Positions 21,320 to 33,400 of a DNA stretch of 64,000 nt are shown piece by piece. A model generated the notes under the pieces. That model made no database searches. It was not told the DNA's origin and saw only the letters and a list, made by a program, of their open reading frames with translations. The stretch spans positions 22,036,427-22,100,426 of the forward strand of contig OX442315.1 in NCBI GenBank assembly GCA_949358305.1, in the 5' to 3' direction. Each line of letters opens with the position of its first letter. The stretch's first letter is position 1. The DNA comes from Strigamia acuminata. Its lineage: Eukaryota; Arthropoda; Chilopoda; Geophilomorpha; Linotaeniidae. The translations under genes and the position numbers were made by a program.

Positions 21320-24300
21320 GCTTAAAGAGTTGTTTCCTTTCTCGGAATTGTCAAATGATTTATTTTTACGAAAAGATGAATTTAAATTAAGACATAAGCC
21401 TAGTCATCTCACAGTACCTTATGTCGATGATTCGAAGAATAAACCACCATCGTTGGTCATTTCTTACGAAGCAGTACCTGTCTGTCGAAAGACTAGCAGC
21501 TCTAGTGGCGGTGTCGATGAAAATTTAAAAGTCATGACAGACCAACTAGAAAATTTGAGTATTTTCAGTGGAAGCTGGAATGCACCCAAGAAACCGCTTG
21601 TACCCAAGGTTTTCAAGTTAAGAAAACTTCTTAAACTTGAAAAATGGAACAAGAAAGAACGAAAAGTATTGCTTGGCAAACTTTGCAATAGCAAATTAAT
21701 TAATGGTGGCAAAGATGATCCGCGTATGAATGTCCAAATTGGAGGTTTGGATTACAACGCACTAATGGACTCTGGAGCCACCCAATGTTTTATTGGAGTA
21801 CAACTCCTCTCAAACACGGAAATTCCGGTGGAATTCATACAAGAATGTCCCCGGGGAATGCGTGTCTGCGCGGTCGGAATAGATCACCGACCTATCGGTC
21901 AAGTTTGTCTTTGTGTCAAATGGGCCGATAAAAGGAGAGTTACACCTATGACCTTCATAATTCTACACAAGAATGTATGTGGGTTGATTTTGGGTCACAA
22001 TTTTATGCGTAGAACGGGGATAAACCCTAATCCCCGACGAGCAGTGTTCACCTGTGATGACATGCCCGGATGGACAGCCCCGTACGAGACCACTGAACTT
22101 AACTGTTGCTTAGCAAGCATTAAGACTTTGGGTCTCCAAGGTGAAGGAACTCCCACTTCACCGGACTGGGCAGAAAAACTCGTCGAAGGCTGCAACAGTT
22201 CGGCGGAAGAAAAACAGTTACTCGTAAACGTTCTTGTACAATTAAAAAACGTATTTCGAGACCAACTGGGCTGTACGAAGGTGGCCAAGCACAGCATCAA
22301 GTTTAAACCTGGTGCTACTTGGAAACACCAGCCATATAGAATGTACAATCCGGCCAAGAAGGCGATTATGACGGAATTGGTCGAGGAGTTGGAGGCCGAT
22401 GGGTTGATCGAACCTGCCACTGGCCCTTATATAAGTCACCCCGTCATAGTGGCTAAACCCGGCGGGAAGTATCGATTATGTATCGACTACCGCTGGTTGA
22501 ATGCGATCACAGAAGTTGATGCAATTCAAATGCCAAGTATTGACCTATTAATTCACCATACTAATCAGGCCAAGTACTTTACATCCATTGATTTAACTAA
22601 AGGTTATCATCAAATGGAAATGGAGGAGGAGGATAAGAGCAAAACTGCTTTTTACACCCCAAAAGGCAAATTTCAATTCAAGAGATTGCCATTTGGTCTT
22701 TGTAATGCACCTAGTTCTTTTCAACACCTCATGACTACCGTATTGGGTGACTCTTTATATAAACATGCTCTGGTCTATTTAGACGATATAATTATTTTTT
22801 CCGACACATGGGAAAATCATTTATTACATATTAAAGACGTACTTGAGAAGTTGGATGCCGCGAATCTAACTATCAATAAAGACAAGTCAAAATTTGGTCG
22901 AACATCATTACGATTTTTAGGCCATTTAATTTCGGAGGGATCTCTTCTTCCAGACCCTGACAAAGTCTCGGCTGTAAGGAATTTTCCCAAACCGACTTGC
23001 TCTAAAGACATTCAAAGATTTGTAGGACTTGCGAATTTTTTCCGAAAATTTATTCCTAACATCGCAAATATTGCTCGTCCATTGACCAATATTATGCATG
23101 ATCAAGCAAAGTTTGTGTGGGATGATCCACAAACAACTGCATTCGAAACTATCAAAGATATTTTGTGTGACAAGGACCAAGCCCTTCTCCACATGCCAGA
23201 TATGAATAAGCCTTTTGTCATTTTGACAGATGCTTCTCATTCAGGCTTAGGTGCAGTACTCTGCCAAGATGTCGAGTTATTCTGTGAAAAGAAACAGAAA
23301 TTAATTATGGTCCCGAAAGCAGTCGCGTACGCCAGTCGAGTGTTACACGGGGCCGAAGTAAGGTATTCTACGCCGGAATTGGAGTGTTTGGCCGTTGTAT
23401 GGGCAATCGAGAGATTTCGCCCATATATAGAATACACGACTTTCACTCTCGAGTCCGATGCTAAAGCTCTTAGCTGGTTGATGAGTACGCCGGAACCATC
23501 CGGAAGGTTTGGTCGTTGGGCCGTCAAAATACAATGTGGCGCGTTTAAAATTATTTTTAGACGCGGCGCAATGAACCAAGTAGCGGACGCATTATCACGC
23601 GCTCCACTGTCTGCACTAGACACTCCGGATTATGATTATATCGAACCAGAGGAGATCACCCATTTCTATCCAACTTGGAATGGAAACAGGTGTGCATCTT
23701 TACAAGTGACGGAAACTGAGCGCAAACATTTTCTTACAAATGTTGGCCTTAGTTTAGACTTTTTCTCAGAATCATATAATCCAGTTAGATTTCATGATTC
23801 TGGAGAAAAGGGGGAGGAAGAAGGATGTACAAGAGAAAATTGCAGACATATAGATGTCCACAATTGTAATCACGAAAATGTACACACTGCGCTAACAGAT
23901 ATCCTAAAAGTAGTTCCGCCGACGCGAGACGAAATTATCGAAGCGCAGCTTAAAGATCCAGCATGTAGTAAAATCCTTGTTTACCTAAAAGGAGACGAAA
24001 AATTAAAAAATCGTATCACGGATAAACATTGGTTAAATGCGATTCGTGGCTACACTCTCGACGAACCGGAAGAAAATAAAGGTGTTATGCTAATTTATTT
24101 TGCTCCGACCGATGAGGAAGAGTTAAACGACTCTGGCAACGGGTTTAAGGCGGTAATTCCACGCTCTCTCGTGAGACGTGCATTATTCGCATGCCATGGC
24201 CACCCACTTACAGGACACGCTGGCATGAGCAAAACCCTAGATAGAGCAAAACAGATGTATTTCTGGCCTAGAATGAGCAAAGACACTCGAAACTACGTTC

Positions 24301-25565
24301 GCAGTTGCACTCATTGCCAACAATACAAACCTAGCCAACACCAAAAGCATCGGGCAAGCTATACACCTCACAACATGACCAACCCGTGGGAGACTGTAAG
24401 CATTGACCTGATGGGACCAAAACCAGCCGGTCGTTCACAATTAAAATGGATTTTAGTAATCATTGATAATTGTACAAAATGGATTGAAGTCTTCCCATTA
24501 GCGACTGCATCAAGTGAATGCATCGTTAATAAAATGAGCGAAGTTTTCCACCGTTGGGGATATCCAAAAAAGATAATCTCCGACAACGGCAAACAATTCG
24601 TGTCGACAATATTTAATGATTTTTGTCGAAAAAATCACGTAGATATTGCTCACATTAGCCCATATCACGCTGCCGCTAATATTACAGAGCGAGCAAACAG
24701 GACTTTAAAAATGATGTTAGCTTTATACTCGGACATTCACTCCCACTGGCCAAAATATTTAAATTCTTTTGCCTTTGCGATGCGCACCGCTAAGTCCGAG
24801 GCAACAAATTGTTCACCGATGATTCTTAATACGGGAAGAATCGTCCCTTTGCCATTTGACCCGCGTATTACTAAACACGCCATCAAATTCGACAAAGAGA
24901 ATCCCGAAGCTTATGTCTATAGTATTTTAGACGTAATTAGACGTGCACACAGCGAAATGCATCGGAAAATTCAATCGAATTACGAAAAGCATGATCGACT
25001 ACATAAAGACAAATATTATATTTGTCAATTTGCCAAAGGAGATCTCGTGTGGAAAGCCACACATATTTTATCAAATAAAGATAAAGGGATTTCGGCAGGA
25101 TTCGCTGAGAAACGTGATGGACCTTGGGAAATTACGGCTGTTCTCGGCGGAGGTTCCTACACACTACGTAAGCTTTCTGATAACACGAAAGCAAAAGCGA
25201 TCAACATACAGGATTTAATGCCTTATATCCCAAGTTACCCGATTGAGGAATGGACATTAGATCAGAAAGTCGGTACCAACGAATCACACCCGACTCCAGA
25301 TTGGATGGCAGGTCAGGTTATTAATTCTTCAGAATTAATAAATGAACCTGTGTCCATAGAAACAGAGGATTTAGTTGAAGAGAAAGAGGAGGAAACTTCT
25401 CAGATTTCTTCTAAAGAGGACGAAACTCCTCAAAATCCGTCTAAAAAGAGGAAAAGATTTCCATCTCCCGTTCGACAGTCTAAACGTAGACCCAAGCCGA
25501 ACACAAAATACGTGACCGATTTTGTACAACTCGTAAATTGTCTAAAACAAGTCAAGTTGGGTTAG
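21286..25565 (+). CDS. pol: Pol polyprotein (protease, reverse transcriptase, RNase H, integrase)
   Basis: This frame is open from 21258 and most likely entered by -1 frameshifting. In order: an aspartic protease with DSGA (about 21766-21780); RT with GLCNAPSSFQ and YLDD (about 22776-22787); RNase H with DASHSGLGAV (about 23226); integrase with an HHCC zinc finger (H/H about 24190-24230, CTHC about 24307) and the D,D,E core (SIDLMGP about 24401, SDNGKQF about 24578, TERANRT about 24686); and a GPF/Y-like DGPWEI (about 25116). An acidic, then basic tail closes the protein near 25560. All catalytic residues that I can check are present and there is no internal stop. The order RT before INT is that of Ty3/gypsy. 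Confidence 0.95.
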
Positions 25566-26872
25566 GACACAATATATTGAAAATATTTTATTTTAAATAA
25601 ATATTTCCAATCATATTCACGAAGAATTGTTAAATTTTATTAATTAAAAACATTTTTTTTTGATGTGGATAAAATTTAACAAATGTTTGAGTTATTTTTT
25701 ACACAAGCTGATTGTATTCAAATTAATCTACGTGTAAACATTTACTTGAAACTGTGTTTCCCCCTTTGGGTTAATAGAAACTTCGAGATGAGTAATTACA
25801 AACCAATCAAATTACTCCTCGAAACTCCCCTTAACCCCTGGTTTGAGATTATCACTCACTTGTTCGCCAAGTTTTGTACTGGACTGAAATCAAGGATTAT
25901 TCTCGACCCTTCGACGCTTTAACGGATTTTCGCTGAAATTTAGTGAGTTAAAATCTAGATGATTTTGAACACTTATCGTTTATTTTACTGATTTTTTCAT
26001 TTGACGAATATCAGTTCAAATTCAGAAATTATCGACACGACGCTGATTATCGAAACCATCTCGTGGACAAAATCGCGAGTAAGCCTTTCACGAACTCACT
26101 AAGTGAATTCCCGGTAAACATTTAAGCAATATTTTGTCAAAATTTATAATATTTTGACATTAATTGACAACATTTATTTTGGTTAAGCGTTCATTACGGC
26201 GGACTTAGAATTCGCACGCGCCGCACAACGTTTTTATCGGCCAACATCGCCGGAACCGAACAGCCCTCGCAAATACGTGAAGCTAGACATTAAACTAGCC
26301 AAGTATACCCTTCTAGGACTACACCTAGTTAGTAAGTGTTTATTTTTTGAAAGATAAAATATCTCTTAAGTTCCTTGGAAATTGGTGAGCAGACATGGGT
26401 TAACAAGTCACGTGTATGATAGGGGCAAACGCCACCAGATGTCGGTAGTAAATTATTTACTCGGACGAATTGTGGAATTATTCGTACAATTAAAACCATG
26501 TAAAATGACTATTGTCGGATGCTAAAAAACACTTACAAAAATATTTTTTTTTTAATATTTTTATATGTTTTTTAGTTATTATGTCGTGTAGATACAAAAA
26601 TTAGGTTTATTTCATTAAATAAACACTAATTTGAATATTTTATCAGCGATATTGTGTTAAACGATAAAATGAAATTATATGCCAAGTCGAGAATAATTAT
26701 TAATCTTAATAATTATTCGACAAATGGAGGAAACACGCTAACAAGGGAACTTAAGAATTAATTATGAAATTAATCCAGTTGTTGGTCGACAATTAATTTA
26801 ATTTGAAATTAAATTAATTTCCGACGGTTGATTCATGTTCTCAAATAAAATTTATATTTTCTTGAAGATGCA
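25566..26872 (+). other. Retrotransposon spacer between pol and the third ORF
   Basis: This is 1.3 kb of AT-rich non-coding DNA. It holds a strong hairpin at 26686-26721 (arms of about 16 bp with a 2-nt bulge) and a near-perfect one at 26791-26819 (14-bp arms, 1-nt loop). The second lies 53 bp before the third ORF start. TTTTCTTGAAG at 26857-26867 could act as a splice acceptor for a subgenomic mRNA; this is speculative. Confidence 0.6.
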
Positions 26873-28183
26873 ATGAGTCGCCGAGGTCGTGCTAGCAAGC
26901 GACAGTACGTGCATTGGGATCCAGAAGAATCGGAAGAGACGGATTATCGCTTTGTTAATCCCTCCTCTGACCCCGAGCTCGTCGCCAACTGGGCCCGTGA
27001 TAACCCGGATCTCGTACCGCCACGAATTAGGACCGCCATGGGTGTTAGCCCGACCGACTCGCGTCCTTCCAGAGGCCGTCAAGCTAGTCAGCGTGTTGTA
27101 ACCTATGATGCGCCGAATTGGGATTTTTCTGACGACTCGTCACAATACTCCCGTTCTGCCTCGAGGAGACGGCGCCAAGATGACTTCTCACAAGAAGAAG
27201 AATCGGTTGAAGAAGCTCCGCCTCCAGCTACCAGCAGGCAGTTTGCCCGACCACGAAATCCGCGTGATACCGCTAGTCGAGGCAAGACTGGCAAATCCAA
27301 AGGACCCACCAAGTCCACGTTGGCATCTTCATCCGAAGCGCTGACCCGCCCAACATCGCAAGCTCGTTCGATATCGGAGCTAAATTTGCCAAGTTACCGG
27401 AAGCAGCGAAGAGAACACGTATTTCGAGATATGGAAGCTGCCGCCTTGGGGACTAACATCATGCCAAAGTCGAAGCTGATGTTCTGCCCATTGTGCGCAG
27501 GATGCGGATGGTTGTCGTCCTTGTTATCCGGCATTCACGCCGTAGTCTGCGTGAACTGTCACGGTGGTAAGCGCGTTGCCATATCCAGCATGTGGAATGA
27601 AGAAATTCTTCCATTTATCGTCAAGGGGCTAAGTACGCCGACAGCACGCAATTGGGCGATGTGTCGCGAATGTGGCCTCATCCACCAGGGCCCGGAGCAA
27701 ACTAAGGCGGAAGTGGAACATTATTTCCCAATTTTATTGGAAGCAGCTAAGCGTATTAGTGTGTCGATTTCAAACGACCGAATTCCAGATTTGAGCGTGC
27801 CACTGGCCGTGATCCAATGGATTTTCCATCCATCCCGGCCGGAATCTTTTCAAACTCGCTCTTTTATTTGGTGTAAGATTTTGCAACAGGTCTCAGCAGC
27901 AGCACACCCGTTGATTCGTGAGGGATGGCACTCCGGCTTACCCGACCATCACTTGGTTTTCTCCGAGCCAACCAGCGCTAACACCATTCCGTTAGGAGGG
28001 CCTGATCCCCTGGAAGTATTCACCGAGGAACAACACAGAATGCTCCTGAATCCCCTGGCCCATGACGTTGAGACAGATGTAGTACCGGAATTGGTAGCTA
28101 TTCAACTTAATTCTCCACCCGCAGCCGTCTCGGAAGTTGTTACATCCATGGAAGGATTTATTGAGGATGAAGAGTTGGACTAG
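26873..28183 (+). CDS. Third retrotransposon ORF, cysteine-rich protein of unknown function
   Basis: This is 436 residues from ATG 26873, in the position where some gypsy elements carry env. It has no signal peptide, no membrane segment and no glycosylation-rich ectodomain, so it is not an envelope. Residues 1-200 are basic or acidic and disordered (RRGRASKR, SRSASRRRRQ). Residues 205-230 hold CPLCAGC and CVNCH, and residues 264-283 hold CRECGLIH...H, resembling one or two zinc-binding folds. The C-terminal half is mixed alpha/beta in character with Trp and Phe and ends acidic. GC content is higher than in the flanking spacer. I recognise no family. Nucleic-acid binding is a reasonable guess from the Arg-rich and Cys-rich make-up. 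Confidence 0.88.
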   Translation: MSRRGRASKRQYVHWDPEESEETDYRFVNPSSDPELVANWARDNPDLVPPRIRTAMGVSPTDSRPSRGRQASQRVVTYDAPNWDFSDDSSQYSRSASRRRRQDDFSQEEESVEEAPPPATSRQFARPRNPRDTASRGKTGKSKGPTKSTLASSSEALTRPTSQARSISELNLPSYRKQRREHVFRDMEAAALGTNIMPKSKLMFCPLCAGCGWLSSLLSGIHAVVCVNCHGGKRVAISSMWNEEILPFIVKGLSTPTARNWAMCRECGLIHQGPEQTKAEVEHYFPILLEAAKRISVSISNDRIPDLSVPLAVIQWIFHPSRPESFQTRSFIWCKILQQVSAAAHPLIREGWHSGLPDHHLVFSEPTSANTIPLGGPDPLEVFTEEQHRMLLNPLAHDVETDVVPELVAIQLNSPPAAVSEVVTSMEGFIEDEELD

Positions 28184-28839
28184 AAAGCGTCAACGATGTC
28201 GGGATCCGTTACTTTCCCGATATCTTCCCTTTTAAGGCAAGACCAGAAGTAACGAGTCCATTTTCTCCATCTCCATTTCTTGACCCGAGTTGAAACAAAG
28301 ATTTAGTCAGGTTCAGGTGTATTTTATGCCGTTTTTGTGAATAATTCAAAGATCTTTAATATTTAAATTAACAATTTTGTTAAAATTTGATTACGAGTCA
28401 ATGTGAGTTTGTTTAAATGAATACTAATTTTAATACTTGAATTTTAACGTGTAAAGTGTTATTTTGCAAATCATTATATTTCCAGTGAGAAGTTAAGTTT
28501 TGTGAAAATAATTGTTAAATTTTATTAATCATTTGTTTGGTACAAGAGTTTGATGTTAGTTTAAGTTATCGCCTTTTCTTGATGCAGTTGTAAGTCCACC
28601 TGTAAAGAGAGATGGAAGCTATTATTGATAATTGAAAGTTTTATAACCTTAATAAATATTTTTTGAAGCATTTGATTAAGAAATACTCTTTATTTATACT
28701 ATTAAGATATAAAATAAAGGTTTTTGCTTACCAAGGATTACAGCTCGAGTCCCCTAGATGACAGTGTGGTCTTGATCCTCAAGATATTCGGAATAAATAG
28801 TATGTTAATACAGGTATTAACATATATTTAAGGGGGACT
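28184..28839 (+). other. Retrotransposon 3' non-coding region with polypurine tract
   Basis: This is 656 bp after the third ORF. It ends with AAGGGGGA (28830-28837), two bases before the 3' LTR, a polypurine tract for plus-strand priming. No other features are seen. Confidence 0.75.
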
Positions 28840-30429
28840 TGTGACGGTTACACTGTCATGCACTTTGTTAGTATAGGACGATTACTTCACCAATAGATGG
28901 CGCTGATGCGTTTTAGCGGTAAATTCAAATTTCGACAATTTTTGAGTGAATAAAATATAAATTACTATTTATATTTTATTCCACTGCAACTTTAGACACT
29001 TTTAAATACTTTTGGATGTTCAAATGCTAGTTGATTTATTTGTCACATAATTCTATTGAATTATGTGCAAACTCTACACCTGGTGAAGTCACCCCCCATC
29101 ACCCACTGTGAGTTGGACTCCTTTTGGATTATAGTCAAAGGGACTTAATCCAAAATGTGTCCTGCGTATCCAGTTCCTGTTTTGGACCTAGTAGAAGACT
29201 ATGTCCTGAGTATCCACTTCCTATGACCTAGGATTGGATGGATTTGACTGCCCAGTGATCCCATTGGATCACTGAACAGCTATTCTCCTCACCGAGTATA
29301 TATCCCCCTGCAAAACGGATATAGCTCGCTCTTGTTCTGTTTTTGTTTGATACTGATATTACTTGAGCACATATTATACTTCTCTGCGTTCCGACAATCC
29401 GTTGTAGAAATACTTTGTATTTAGTGTAAGTATCTAGAGTGGGTAGAAGACTCACAGACACACTGCCCGCCTCTTCATGCCAACATTCCGTTGTAGAAAT
29501 GTTGTAACTAGAGTGAGTAATTCACAGACACATTTAAGTGTAGTATCTAGAGTGGGGTACAACCCACAGACGCACTCCCTCCAGCTTCATGCCAACATTC
29601 CGTTGTAGAGTGCAGAATCTAGAGTGGAGTAAAATTCACAGACGCATTGGTAATGTAGAATCTAGAGTGGAGTATTTATATTTCACAGACGCATTATCAG
29701 AGTAATCGACGCGGAGTAATTTCCCGGTTACTCTCCCGCCAGCCAGGACCGAGTGGAGTAATTTCCCGGCGATGGATAACCTTTCCTGCGAGATATTTCG
29801 ATTCAATTCGTTATTGGTTTGACGGAACATTTAAGTCTAACTTAGATGTTGATTGCACTCGGGGCAAAAAATAGCTCGGCGCTATTTTAATATATTTTAC
29901 TTATTTTCATAGTTTTAGTTAAGTTTGTGACTCTAAAATATCATGATTAATTCCATAGAATTAATATGAATATTTATTCTCACATTGTTACATCTCGCGG
30001 TAATTATTGATTACAACAATTATCTGCGATGCGATGTGTGTGACGATACAGAAAAGTCAACCGCACCTCTCGGATATAACCCACCCAGCCTAACCATTTA
30101 CACGCCTTTTAGAACCAAACCCCGGACCATTTAGAAGCCAAAGCCATTCATAGATGACATCTTTTACGTCACAGCAATAAGACCGTTACAAATTCTTATT
30201 GCATGACTGAAGCCTTCAAATGATATTATTTCAGGGCTTTTGCCAAACAACTGTATAGTTTAACTTCTCGTCATTTTAGCCACTTGTAGGCATAGTATTT
30301 ATATAAGGTTCAAACCGGAATAAATGTTATATGTTTTGAGAAAACATCAGGTTTGCATATTTTACATTTTCACACAGATAGTTCACACTTTAGTTTAGCA
30401 ATTGCTATCTCCAGAAGGTAATCGTCACA
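28840..30429 (+). repeat. 3' LTR (1590 bp)
   Basis: It has the same length as the 5' LTR and showed no difference in the segments compared along its length, including the repeat-box array and the terminal regulatory region (TATA-like at about 30297-30308, AATAAA at 30319-30324). It is followed by AATT, the right half of the target duplication. Confidence 0.95.
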
Positions 30430-30433
30430 AATT

Positions 30434-33400
30434 TTCAACATTTTCGTATCTAAAAATTATGTTTGTTTATTATCGAGTCACGCACGCAGATTCGATTACA
30501 AATATGGATAAATAGTGTTAGTGATAGGTAAACAGAATCTGCGATTCGATTTCGTTGATCCTTACTGTTTCATGCTCAATTACTTGAAAGTTCAATATTA
30601 TATCAACAACTGTGGTTTCTCAATTCTCATTATCTGTTCGATGGTTTTGCTGGAGCAAGCCCTTTAATCTAATTAATATAGCAGGGCAAACTATTTTTTT
30701 TATACATTTTCTAATATTAACAAAAAACAGAATGAAATAAAGCTCAAGTTGTTGTTCCACGTTGAGTTATATCAAAACAATACACAAAAAATGTAAGAAC
30801 AGATGTCGCCTTTCAAACTTCTCATATAAAAATAACTTTCCGAATTATCTTTATATCAGTCAAAATTAAAAATCATTTAATCACTTCACTACCGTACGGT
30901 ATTTTTAAACGCAAGCAATTGATTAATTTATTCATTTAATTTAGGAGTATAAATTATCTAATGAATTAATCTAATAATTTCTCACAAAACAAATGGAATT
31001 TACCTTACAAAAATTATTTATAGCAGTTTCTTAACAGAACGACTAGTTTGGTTTTTTCTCCATTATTGCAGTGACAAAAATTATTAACCCCATCAATCTC
31101 TTACGGCGGAAGCAAGCTTGGTTATTAGTCACAACACTTATATACTTAATTAATCTTTGTCTATAAAATGACTAGTGAAGTGAAGTAAAAAAAAATAGCC
31201 CTCGCAACAACTAATCATTCGTAAGGTTTATAGCTTCAAATAAAACTTTCCATTGTGCATCCACCTGTGACAGTAAAACTAACTTATTAGCTGGAGTAGA
31301 TATACTGCTGACTTAAGTGACAAACTACCTGCACCAAATTAACCTGAATGGAGTTTGACATTAAATTTTACCAACCCTAAATGTATATTTAAAAAAAAGA
31401 TTTGTTTTTGTTTTGACCTATGTTAAGAGAGTTTAAAATTTTTAAAATCAATAAGTTTATACAAAACGTAGAGGAGTTGATCCCTCTACTCGACCGTAAT
31501 AACTGGTAACTAAATTATGTTTTCAAACTATAAAATGTCGTGTTTTAAATTATTAAACGATAAAACCACTCCTTTGTTAAGCCATAAGTGCCTACAGATT
31601 GCTTATTGATTCGTTTAACTTGTTATCCACTCGACTTCCTCCACTCACGGAGCTACCTCTTGTGTTCCAACAAGTGAACGACGTAAAAAGATAATTCGCG
31701 TTACTGGTTTTTGCACAATTGAGTAACTCTGGTTTCACATAAAAAAAACTGACATTTAGAATTTTATTTCGTCACTTTATACAATTTAGCGTTTTTTTGT
31801 TTTAAGTTTTGGGCTCTCCAAATATTTCAAGACGCAGTGGTTGGATGAAGTACAAATCCGTCAAATTAATTTTGTTAGGAATTCTTCCCATTTTGTAACG
31901 TCTAACTCTGTGTCAGTAAATTCCCGATGTCTTGTAACCCATAACATGAAACTTCACATCCTCGCCAAAACTTTTTATTACCAACAACTCCTGAATTCCA
32001 AATTCTTAAGATCATTCTAAACTCTCGCAAACTACATTTAATACTAGCGGCATTTCGGATAGGCACTAAAAAGTGCCATTCCGAGCAGTAGAGTTAATTT
32101 TTTTTATGACTTTTCAAAGAGGATTTAAATTTAATTAAAATATACAGCAAATGAACCTGTAGAATATCCCTCGCACAGTAATCAGTTAATCACTTTATTC
32201 TACCCTCTTTTATAAATAGTCTAAATTAAAAGCAAATTACTAATGACCGGTAATTACCATAAAGCTGACTTAGACTGGGTTAATAAGTTTATGCGCAGCT
32301 CACAGGTTATAATGTTTAATTACGAGAGGAAACAAAATTAACAAACTATTAAGTACGGCACTTTAAAAAGAAACACAATTCTAAAATCTGAAGAAAAAAA
32401 AAAACTCCACCTTAGAAAATTGTCAATAGACTTCTCATTACAAATCTAATATTTATCTTTTCAGAGCTTTGCTCTTCTTTGGCCAGTGAAAGTAAAATAA
32501 GAGATGGATTCCTAACAAGTAAACTATTGGATTGAGTGTGAAGCACGTGCGAGTACCCTGTGACCGGATTGCACTGTAATCTGATAACTCATCCAATGTA
32601 TTGTGGGCACAGACAGACCCTGCCCGTCATTCTTATCTCGGTCAATGTGCTTGCAGTTCCCACGTCCTGTCATTGAGAGCTTTCATTGATCAATCTGCTA
32701 AGGCTGCCGTCTTACAGCCACATTGTATTTTTAGTCCATCCTTTCAAACTACTTAGCCATCTAATATACTTTCTCCTGCACCTTTAACCTGCGGATTTAT
32801 ATCTGCTTATAAATCTCTTACTGCATTAGATTGTTCTTGCATATGTGTTCTGCCTCGTTATTCTGAAAAAAAATCTGCTGAAAAGCGAAAGCTAATTTCC
32901 TAGCTGCAAATTTGATACTTTATGAGTTGTATTCATTAAAGCAGATACGATACGACGACTCAAAATAACCAGTAGGCTACTGTGAACAATGCGTGTTGTT
33001 GCCACAACATACTGAGCTGCTGAATGCTGATACCATATCCCTGCTATACCAACACACCCGAGTGAGAAACAAAACAAAAACAAGTGTCCTAGAAAGACAA
33101 TACACTAGATGCAGGAAAGCTTAAAATAATAGCCGAATGAGCCCATTTATAAAAGCAGATTAAAAGTACTATCACTTCTAAAAAAAAAGTTGGCACAATA
33201 TTAATTAAAATTTAATTGAAACATGAAACACTGAAGCTACGAAAGCTGCCATACTTTACAACAAAACAAACCATAGTCGCAGTTGGATGCCAAACTGGAA
33301 TCACTCCAGACTCCAGGCGAAGATACAAACTATAAAATTGCATTTTTGCTTCCGTCGAGTTATTAAAAAGAAAACAGATGCGATAAAAATGAAAGTTTAT

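Larger units (their letters stand above)
16774..30429 (+). mobile_element. Complete Ty3/gypsy (Metaviridae-type) LTR retrotransposon, 13,656 bp
   Basis: It has two 1590-bp LTRs with TGTGACG...CGTCACA ends and a 4-bp target duplication, AATT, at 16770-16773 and 30430-30433. A tRNA-Gln primer-binding site and a polypurine tract are present, with intact gag, pol (order PR-RT-RH-INT) and a third ORF. The pol order and RT motifs place it in Ty3/gypsy; the integrase ends in a GPF/Y-type module and no chromodomain is visible. It sits in the receptor intron, in antisense orientation to that gene. No disabling change was seen, so it may be an autonomous, recent copy. Confidence 0.95.

Noticed and set aside
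26873-28183. Third retrotransposon ORF as an envelope gene
   Set aside because: It has no signal peptide, membrane segment, furin-type site or fusion-peptide-like stretch.
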